Below are positions 6,614-11,633 of a DNA stretch of 11,633 bases, piece after piece (the first letter of the stretch is position 1; every line of letters starts with the position of its first letter). The translations under genes and the position numbers were made by a program. The stretch is from contig DPVV01000229.1 of assembly GCA_003526525.1 (NCBI GenBank), positions 1 through 11,633 on the forward strand. The letters are read 5' to 3'. The notes beneath the pieces are model-generated. The model was not told the origin of the DNA and did not search any database. It worked only from the letters and a program-made list of their open reading frames with translations. This DNA is from Lachnoclostridium phytofermentans. Its GTDB lineage: Bacteria; Bacillota; Clostridia; Lachnospirales; Lachnospiraceae.

Positions 6614-6642
6614 ACTATATCAGTGTAACATGAATAATTTTA
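6614..6642 (-). promoter_or_regulatory. candidate promoter for the GH43 gene
   Basis: On the minus strand, TGATATAGT gives an extended -10 (TATAGT, 6619-6614). The -35 position 17 bp upstream (TAAAAT) is poor. Predicted leader is ~43 nt. No convincing cre (CcpA) site was seen in the 6565-6795 divergent region. Confidence 0.3.
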
Positions 6643-6708
6643 AAATAATACAGATTTTTTTGCTTTCAAGTCTATAATATCTAGAAATCTTGTCTTTACC
6701 AATTGTTA

Positions 6709-6735
6709 TTGATTTCCATCTCTTTTTGGTATAAC
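6709..6735 (+). promoter_or_regulatory. candidate promoter for the GH95 gene
   Basis: -35 TTGATT (6709-6714), a short 15-bp spacer and -10 TATAAC (6730-6735) preceded by TGG, an extended -10. Predicted start near 6742, ~54 nt before the ATG. The short spacing lowers confidence. Confidence 0.35.
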
Positions 6736-6795
6736 CTATAGGGGAGTTATGTATTACATTGGGAGAATAGATAAGGTAAAGGAGTAAATGCTTGT

Positions 6796-9066
6796 ATGCA
6801 AAGACATATCTTATGGTATCAAGACCCAGCGAAAGACTGGAATGAAGCCTTGCCTCTTGGCAATGGTAGACTTGGCGCAATGATTTATGGGAAACCAGAA
6901 CATGAAGTCATTCAAGTAAATGAAGATAGTATATGGTCTGGCTATTCCATGGATCGAAATAATCCAGATGCAAAAAAGAATCTGCCAATCATTCGATCAC
7001 TGATTGCAGATGGTAATTTGGAGGAAGCGCAAAATTCTACTTTACATTCACTTAGCGGAACCCCAGATAATATGCGTTGTTACCAAACCGCAGGAGAAAT
7101 ACATATAACAACTGGACATAGCGAAGTTACAAACTATAAAAGGGAATTAAATCTATCCGAAGCAATCGTAACTGTTTCCTATGACTTTGAAGGAACTAAT
7201 TTTGTACGTGAACATCTCATTAGTACGCCAGCTGATGTTTTTGTAATGCGATTCACCAGTAAGGGTCCTAAAAAATTAAATCTAAGCATTCTTTTATCAA
7301 GACCTCATTTTATGGATCGTTTATCTTGTGAGGATGGCGACTCAATAGCTCTAATTTACCGTGGAGGAATTCCTTTTTGTAACCGCCTTACTGCTGCTTC
7401 CTGTGATGGTAAGGTACAAACCATTGGAGCACACCTTGTTGTGTCGGAAGCAACAACTGTGACTTTGCTTTTTGACATCAGAACTGCTTATCGTAGTGAA
7501 AACTATACGAATGAAGTAAGATCTCATCTCATGGATGTGAAGTCATTACATTTTGATGAACTAAAACGTTCTCACAAGAAAGATTACCAGAGATTATTTA
7601 ACCGAAACGACTTCATCTTAACTCCATCAAAAGAGGAAGAAGCTGACGTTACCACTTTGGATACCGCCAAACGTCTTGAAAGAATGCGAAAGGGGCAAAG
7701 TGATCTAAAACTATTAGAAGATTACTTTCATTTTGGAAGATATCTACTCATTAGCTGTAGCAGGCCGGGTACTCTTCCAGCTAATCTTCAAGGCATTTGG
7801 AATAACAGTATGACACCACCTTGGGGAAGTAAATTCACCATTAATATTAATACAGAGATGAATTATTGGTTTGCTGAGAAACTTAACTTACCGGAGCTTC
7901 ATCTTCCACTCTTTGATTTATTGAAACGTATGCATCGAAATGGTAAAGTTACAGCAGAAAAGATGTATGGCTGTCATGGATTTGTCGCTCATCATAATAC
8001 GGATCTATGGGGAGATTGTGCACCACAGGATTACTGGCTTCCTGGAACCTATTGGGTACTAGGAGGTGCATGGCTTTGCCTTCATATCTGGGAGCATTAT
8101 GAATATACGAAGGACATCCATTTCTTAATCAAGATGTTTCCTGTTCTCTCAGATGCCTGCCTATTCCTGACTGAATTTTTAACTGAGGATGAAAATGGTA
8201 GTCTAATTTTATCACCAACTGCCAGCCCGGAAAATAAATACCGCCATCCAAATGGACAAATTGGCTACCTCTGCGCTGGTTGTACGATGGATCATCAAAT
8301 CATGAGAGAGCTATTCCATCATTATATCGATGCATATAATACACTGCTAGACATTAAGAATTCTACAGAACAGAAAGAAGTTACAGTAACTCTGAAGGAG
8401 GAGCTTACCAAGTCAGTAGAAGACTGTCTTAGTCGATTACCTGAGACAAGAGTACATAGCAACGGTACCATAATGGAGTGGAATGAAGAATACGAGGAAT
8501 TAGAATTAGGCCATCGCCATATTTCACATTTATTTGGATTATTCCCTGGTACGCAAATTACTCCGGAGCAAACTCCTATACTTTCAGAAGCTGCAAAAAA
8601 GACATTAGAAAGAAGATTGCAACACGGTGGTGGTCATACCGGCTGGAGCCGTGCTTGGATTATTAATTTCTGGGCAAGATTAGGTGAAGGTGAGTTAGCT
8701 TATCAAAATGTCAAAGCACTCCTAACCGGAAGTACTCTTCCAAACCTATTTGATAATCACCCACCATTTCAGATTGATGGTAACTTTGGCAGTGTTTCAG
8801 GTATTTGTGAAATGATATTCCAGTATAGAAATAACACCTTGTTCCTACTTCCTGCCTTTCCTGATGAGATAAAGGATGTGACTTTCCTAGGGTATAAAGC
8901 TACCTATGGTCTAACAGCTAACTTAACCTATGCAAATGGAGAATTAAAGTCTGTTGTTCTTACCTCAAAAGAGCCTCGGAGCATAGTATTAAATTATAAA
9001 GACAAAACTGTTACTATTGATTTGACAAAGGGTGAGAATAAAGTTGATTGTAACGTATTTTTCTAA
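6796..9066 (+). CDS. GH95 alpha-L-fucosidase (or alpha-L-galactosidase), cytoplasmic
   Basis: A 756-aa enzyme with the full GH95 length. It starts with the family N-terminal pattern (LWYQDPAKDWNEALPLGNGRLGAMIYG, then NEDSIWSG at 42-49). The (alpha/alpha)6 catalytic domain carries NINTEMNYW (350-358), SPENKY (477-482) and QIDGNFG (659-665). By comparison with the characterised Bifidobacterium enzyme these give the Asn pair (N350, N352), the general acid Glu479 and Asp661. GH95 enzymes invert alpha-1,2-linked L-fucose, or L-galactose in some members, as found on xyloglucan side chains or host glycans. No signal peptide is present, so the substrate is probably an imported oligosaccharide. The ATG at 6796 is 11 bases after GGAG (6781-6784), rather far; an ATG at 6788 is out of frame. 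It is divergent from GH43 and ends at a terminator shared with scfB. Confidence 0.95.
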   Translation: MQRHILWYQDPAKDWNEALPLGNGRLGAMIYGKPEHEVIQVNEDSIWSGYSMDRNNPDAKKNLPIIRSLIADGNLEEAQNSTLHSLSGTPDNMRCYQTAGEIHITTGHSEVTNYKRELNLSEAIVTVSYDFEGTNFVREHLISTPADVFVMRFTSKGPKKLNLSILLSRPHFMDRLSCEDGDSIALIYRGGIPFCNRLTAASCDGKVQTIGAHLVVSEATTVTLLFDIRTAYRSENYTNEVRSHLMDVKSLHFDELKRSHKKDYQRLFNRNDFILTPSKEEEADVTTLDTAKRLERMRKGQSDLKLLEDYFHFGRYLLISCSRPGTLPANLQGIWNNSMTPPWGSKFTININTEMNYWFAEKLNLPELHLPLFDLLKRMHRNGKVTAEKMYGCHGFVAHHNTDLWGDCAPQDYWLPGTYWVLGGAWLCLHIWEHYEYTKDIHFLIKMFPVLSDACLFLTEFLTEDENGSLILSPTASPENKYRHPNGQIGYLCAGCTMDHQIMRELFHHYIDAYNTLLDIKNSTEQKEVTVTLKEELTKSVEDCLSRLPETRVHSNGTIMEWNEEYEELELGHRHISHLFGLFPGTQITPEQTPILSEAAKKTLERRLQHGGGHTGWSRAWIINFWARLGEGELAYQNVKALLTGSTLPNLFDNHPPFQIDGNFGSVSGICEMIFQYRNNTLFLLPAFPDEIKDVTFLGYKATYGLTANLTYANGELKSVVLTSKEPRSIVLNYKDKTVTIDLTKGENKVDCNVFF

Positions 9067-9108
9067 ATAACAGGAATTATCTCAATTTATTCTAATTTTA
9101 ACAATCAA

Positions 9109-9153
9109 AAGTGCATCGGAGTTAGTCACCTAATGACTTCTTCCGATGCACTT
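9109..9153. terminator. bidirectional terminator between GH95 and scfB
   Basis: A perfect 12-bp stem (AAGTGCATCGGA, 9109-9120; TCCGATGCACTT, 9142-9153) with an inner AGTCA/TGACT stem. T-rich sequence follows on both strands (AAATTTCTT plus, TTTTG minus). It lies between the convergent GH95 and scfB stops. Confidence 0.9.
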
Positions 9154-9160
9154 AAATTTC

Positions 9161-10573
9161 TTATTCTGCCTCAGCAGCTTTAATCATAATTGCACATTCT
9201 ACACGCTTTCTTTGTAACTCACATCCAATATCATAAGTATCATTGATATTTCCATGGAATTTAAAAGCATTGGCAGAACATCCGCCGCTACAATAGAATT
9301 TTGCAAAACAATTCTTACATTTTTCTTTGGAATATACATTACAACTCTTAAACTCTTCTCTTATATCGGTAGCTTTTACGCCATCAAATACAGTACCCAT
9401 TAAGTATTCTTCTTCACCAACGAACTGATGACATGGATATAAATCCCCCCATGGTGTTACAGCAAGATACTCTGTTCCTGAACCACAACCAGACAAACGT
9501 TTCGCAACACATGGTCCACCGGTTAAGTCAATCATAAAGTGGAAGAAGTTAAACCAGTGACCTGCTTTTCTTCTTTCGATAATGTATTTCGCTAACTTAT
9601 CGTATTCCTCCATTAAGATTGGGAGGTCTTCCACTGTAATCGCATATGGTTCGCCATCCTGAGCAACTACTGGCTCTACTGAGATTTGTTCAAACCCAAG
9701 CTCTGCCAAGTGTTTCACGTCTTCAGAAAAATCTAAATTATTGTGAGTAAAAGTACCACGAACATAATAATTTGTTTGATTTCTGCTATCTGCCAATTTT
9801 TTAAACTTAGGAATAATGAGGTCGTAGCTACCTTTTCCATTACGGAAAGGACGCATGTTATCATTGACTTCTCTTCTTCCGTCGATACTAAGTACTACAT
9901 TACTCATTTCTTTGTTAGCAAATTCTATAATGTCATCATTTAATAAAACGCCGTTTGTTGTTAATGTAAAACGGAATTTTTTATTATGAATTTCTTCCTG
10001 ACTTCTTCCGTATGCTACTAAATCTTTTACTACCTGGAAGTTCATTAATGGCTCTCCACCAAAGAAGTCAACTTCTAAGTTTTTACGGTTACCGGAATTA
10101 GCGATTAAGAAATCAAGAGCTTGCTTTCCTACTTCATAACTCATTAAAGCACGTCTTCCGTGATACTCGCCTTCCTCTGCAAAACAGTAACGGCAAGCGA
10201 GGTTACAATCGTGAGCGATATGAAGGCATAACGCTTTTACAACGGTCTCTCTTTGCTTAAAGCTTCCGATATAATTTTCATAAATATCTTCGGTAAATAA
10301 ATTACCATCTTCCTTCATTTTTGTTACTTCATCATAAATATTGCTGATTTCCTGCTTTAATGAATCTTTTGTAAGCTCAGGATAATCCTTCACTAAAACA
10401 TCAAAGTTATTCTCTGTGTTGTATTTATCCCACATCTCTTCAACAATTTTTTGTTTGCTCTCAGTTTCATAAAGAGCAATAATATCATATGCAAGATCAT
10501 CTACAACATGTACCATTCCGCTATTCACGTCAAGTACGATGTTGTAACCGTTATTTTTATACTGGTGAACCAC
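9161..10573 (-). CDS. scfB: SCIFF peptide maturase, radical SAM/SPASM thioether-forming enzyme
   Basis: A 470-aa radical SAM enzyme that cross-links Cys sulfurs of the SCIFF peptide to neighbouring residues, making a ranthipeptide. The N-terminus (HQYKNNGYNIVLDVNSG, ~3-19) begins a PqqD-like peptide-recognition domain. The CxxxCxxC cluster site is CNLACRYC (Cys123, 127, 130), followed by GGEP (172-175). The SPASM region carries many Cys for two auxiliary 4Fe-4S clusters: 355, 363, 381, 411, 419, 422, 428, 432, 451 and 460. Start: GTG 10573 has GGAG eight bases upstream and gives the family-like MVHQYK N-terminus; an in-frame TTG at 10612 would add 13 residues but its Shine-Dalgarno spacing is too short. 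Its substrate gene scfA lies ~430 bp upstream on the same strand, with a candidate separate promoter for scfB between them. Confidence 0.95.
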   Translation of the reverse strand: MVHQYKNNGYNIVLDVNSGMVHVVDDLAYDIIALYETESKQKIVEEMWDKYNTENNFDVLVKDYPELTKDSLKQEISNIYDEVTKMKEDGNLFTEDIYENYIGSFKQRETVVKALCLHIAHDCNLACRYCFAEEGEYHGRRALMSYEVGKQALDFLIANSGNRKNLEVDFFGGEPLMNFQVVKDLVAYGRSQEEIHNKKFRFTLTTNGVLLNDDIIEFANKEMSNVVLSIDGRREVNDNMRPFRNGKGSYDLIIPKFKKLADSRNQTNYYVRGTFTHNNLDFSEDVKHLAELGFEQISVEPVVAQDGEPYAITVEDLPILMEEYDKLAKYIIERRKAGHWFNFFHFMIDLTGGPCVAKRLSGCGSGTEYLAVTPWGDLYPCHQFVGEEEYLMGTVFDGVKATDIREEFKSCNVYSKEKCKNCFAKFYCSGGCSANAFKFHGNINDTYDIGCELQRKRVECAIMIKAAEAE

Positions 10574-10677
10574 TTTTGTTACTCCTTTCAATGTAAGTCC
10601 TAATAAGGACAAAGCCTCTTCTTCTATCCTATGTCTTATGCCATTTCATTTATGTCAAAAAAACAAATGACCTTACT

Positions 10678-10706
10678 ATTATAAAAAGTAATTTTAAAAC
10701 TTTCTA
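10678..10706 (-). promoter_or_regulatory. predicted promoter for scfB
   Basis: On the minus strand: -35 TAGAAA (10706-10701), a 17-bp spacer and a perfect -10 TATAAT (10683-10678), giving a ~98-nt leader. A perfect TTGACA also lies at 10658-10653, but no matching -10 follows at usual spacing. Confidence 0.5.
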
Positions 10707-10863
10707 TCATAATGATTGTGCTAAGCTTACAAGTAATTAATGTTAAAGAAAAGCAAAACAAATCTCATATAAGGCCAGGACTGATTCATGTCAAAGCAAA
10801 TACTCAGAACCCGCTTTACTACTTCCTCGTAATGAACCACTCCTCGTCTTATATGTCCTTAAC

Positions 10864-10956
10864 ATGGAATAAGCAGCGACATACGCGCTGCTTACTAATT
10901 CATCACAAGAAAAAGTTCGCGAAGCGTGCTTTTTCTTGTTTCCATTTTTATTCCAT
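10864..10956. repeat. nested inverted-repeat block between scfA and scfB
   Basis: Outer 9-bp arms ATGGAATAA (10864-10872) and TTATTCCAT (10948-10956) enclose two hairpins: TAAGCAGCG-acatacg-CGCTGCTTA (10870-10894) and repeat copy B (10905-10939). The outer arm overlaps the first base pairs of the inner GC-rich hairpin, so the two structures compete. Confidence 0.6.
10905..10939 (-). repeat. dispersed palindromic repeat, copy B
   Basis: A perfect 11-bp stem, ACAAGAAAAAG (10905-10915) with CTTTTTCTTGT (10929-10939), encloses TTCGCGAAGCGTG. Read on the minus strand it aligns with copy A along its whole length with few differences. It is about 65 bp downstream of the scfA stop. Confidence 0.75.
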
Positions 10957-11004
10957 ACTGACAGTTAAATACTGTCCTTGTCGGATATGGCATCAGGACT
11001 GTAA

Positions 11005-11145
11005 TTATCTATTCTCGCAGCTCTGATTTCCTACTGTACAAGATGTTTTACAAGCAGATTGACAAGAAGTCTGGCACTCGCCGCATCCACCTTTTTTCAT
11101 CGTATCTTTTAAATTCTTTGTGTTTAAAGTTTTAATGTGCTTCAT
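11005..11145 (-). CDS. scfA: SCIFF ranthipeptide precursor (six cysteines in forty-five residues)
   Basis: A 46-aa peptide that fits the SCIFF family: a leader starting MKHIKTLNTKNLKDT, then the core GGCGECQTSCQSACKTSCTV. Cysteines are at 21, 24, 28, 32, 36 and 43, exactly six. SCIFF peptides are substrates of the adjacent radical SAM/SPASM maturase, which installs a Cys-sulfur to alpha-carbon thioether. In studied homologues the bond joins Cys32 and Thr37, and both residues are present here at the same numbers. The biological role of mature SCIFF is not firmly known; a link to signalling has been proposed. Start ATG 11145-11143 has a strong AGGAGG seven bases upstream. A promoter with an extended -10 lies just before it. 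Confidence is high despite the small size, because peptide and maturase co-occur. Confidence 0.95.
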   Translation of the reverse strand: MKHIKTLNTKNLKDTMKKGGCGECQTSCQSACKTSCTVGNQSCENR

Positions 11146-11178
11146 TATGTAGCCTCCTAAATATCGTTAACTTACCAT

Positions 11179-11206
11179 ATTATATCATAGTTTAGTAAAA
11201 TAGCAA
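11179..11206 (-). promoter_or_regulatory. predicted sigma-A promoter for scfA
   Basis: On the minus strand: -35 TTGCTA (11206-11201), a 16-bp spacer and -10 TATAAT (11184-11179) preceded by TGA, an extended -10. Predicted start near 11172 gives a short ~27-nt leader containing AGGAGG. Confidence 0.65.
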
Positions 11207-11258
11207 AGTGTTTTTTTTGATATATAAAATTTTCTGGCACATGTAATTTTCTTAAAAA

Positions 11259-11341
11259 GAAATTTTATGAAAAGAAACTTTATGAAAATTGAAACTTTTT
11301 GAAAAATTGAAACTTATTGGGAATGAAACTTTCTGAAAATA
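11259..11341. repeat. five tandem 15-18 bp repeats GAAACTTTnTGAAAA
   Basis: Units begin at 11259, 11274, 11291, 11309 and 11325, each starting GAAA(C/T)TT and mostly ending TGAAAA(TT). Lengths are 15, 17, 18, 16 and 17 bp. The array lies between the scfA promoter (leftward) and the 11387 promoter (rightward). Confidence 0.75.
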
Positions 11342-11386
11342 AATTTTCATAATAGTGAATTACTACTTTTTTATTGTCGTTATTAC

Positions 11387-11415
11387 TTGAACTATCAAAA
11401 GCAGAATGGTATAAT
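11387..11415 (+). promoter_or_regulatory. strong predicted sigma-A promoter reading off the right edge
   Basis: -35 TTGAAC (11387-11392), an exact 17-bp spacer and -10 TATAAT (11410-11415) preceded by TGG, an extended -10. Predicted start near 11422. No gene begins before the edge, so the leader is at least ~210 nt and includes the AATGTAG repeats and palindromic repeat copy C. Confidence 0.7.
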
Positions 11416-11591
11416 ACATTATATAGTATTAATAACCACTTGTTATTTTATTTAATACAATGTAGCTTTTAATTTCATTTGGAATGTAGTTTTTTATTTT
11501 AATGCAATGCGGTATTATATCTGTAATAAGCAAATTTAAGTAAAATAGAACGATTACATAAATGGATTGTGACTCTAATTAAATATGAAAA

Positions 11592-11627
11592 ATAAGAAAA
11601 AGTAACGATTTGTGAACTTTTCCTTGT
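11592..11627 (+). repeat. dispersed palindromic repeat, copy C (edge)
   Basis: It keeps AAGAAAAAG on the left and GTGAACTTTTCCTTGT on the right, matching copy A's right arm over GAACTTTTCCTTGT, but the TTCGCGAA centre has decayed to ATTTGTGAA. The bases after it (CATGAA) resemble those after copy B (GATGAAT). Its continuation is cut by the window edge. Confidence 0.6.
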
Positions 11628-11633
11628 CATGAA

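Larger units (their letters stand above)
10574..11004. other. hairpin-rich noncoding spacer between scfA and scfB
   Basis: No credible ORF with an RBS is seen on either strand. In minus-strand order after scfA: GACAGT-ATTTA-ACTGTC hairpin (10976-10960), palindromic repeat copy B (10939-10905), a 9-bp stem hairpin (10894-10870), all within outer arms at 10956-10948 and 10872-10864, then the scfB promoter (10706-10678). None of the hairpins is followed by a good T-run on the minus strand, so read-through from scfA into scfB remains possible. Confidence 0.6.
11207..11633. other. noncoding AT-rich region at the right edge
   Basis: No credible gene is seen on either strand. It contains a five-unit tandem repeat (11259-11341), a strong rightward promoter (11387-11415), a two-unit ~23-24 bp repeat beginning AATGTAG (11459-11482 and 11483-11505) and palindromic repeat copy C, which runs almost to the edge. 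Confidence 0.6.

Noticed and set aside
6620..6880. Minus-strand 86-codon ORF across the GH43/GH95 intergenic region
   Set aside because: It overlaps the GH95 start on the opposite strand, has low-complexity content and no family match that I recognise.
9743..9943. Plus-strand 66-codon ORF inside scfB
   Set aside because: It is antisense to the conserved radical SAM domain and has no independent support.
10712..11026. Plus-strand 104-codon ORF over the scfA-scfB spacer
   Set aside because: It runs through hairpins and antisense to the scfA end, has no good RBS and its product looks random.

Overview
The window reads as a chromosomal segment of a low-GC Gram-positive anaerobe, most likely a plant-polysaccharide-degrading Lachnospiraceae clostridium (Lachnoclostridium phytofermentans-like). 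This is inferred from AT-rich intergenic DNA, strong AGGAG-type ribosome binding sites, a SCIFF ranthipeptide with its radical SAM maturase (a clostridial hallmark) and cytoplasmic glycoside hydrolases. The organism call comes from gene content only; no database search was possible.

Layout. (1) 2-730, minus: a TruA-like tRNA pseudouridine synthase cut by the left edge, with Glu where the family has its catalytic Asp. (2) 802-1225: noncoding, several inverted repeats. (3) 1226-2089, plus: an ECF transporter S component, ending in a 34-36 bp tandem duplication and a bidirectional terminator. (4) 2210-4390, minus: recJ followed by a small acidic protein of unknown function, probably one operon from a promoter near 4543-4571 with a ~146-nt structured leader. 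(5) 4654-6564, minus: a GH43 enzyme with N-terminal ankyrin repeats, divergent from (6) 6796-9066, plus: a GH95 alpha-L-fucosidase. Both lack signal peptides, so they probably act on imported oligosaccharides. (7) 9161-10573, minus: the SCIFF maturase (scfB). (8) 11005-11145, minus: the 46-aa SCIFF peptide (scfA), separated from scfB by ~430 bp of hairpin-rich noncoding DNA. (9) 11146-11633: noncoding, with the scfA promoter, short tandem repeats and a strong rightward promoter for a gene beyond the edge.

How the parts work together. GH43 and GH95 form a divergent pair suited to trimming xylose/arabinose and fucose from hemicellulose oligosaccharides in the cytoplasm. ScfA and ScfB are substrate and enzyme of a thioether-forming peptide pathway. 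RecJ and the TruA-like protein are housekeeping-type nucleic-acid enzymes.

The less ordinary signals are the ankyrin-GH43 fusion, the Asp-to-Glu change in the TruA-like protein, a ~35-bp palindromic element present three times in intergenic or leader DNA, and several 16-18 bp tandem repeat arrays. I see no defence island, CRISPR array, transposase, phage gene, rRNA or tRNA, and no clearly new multi-gene system.
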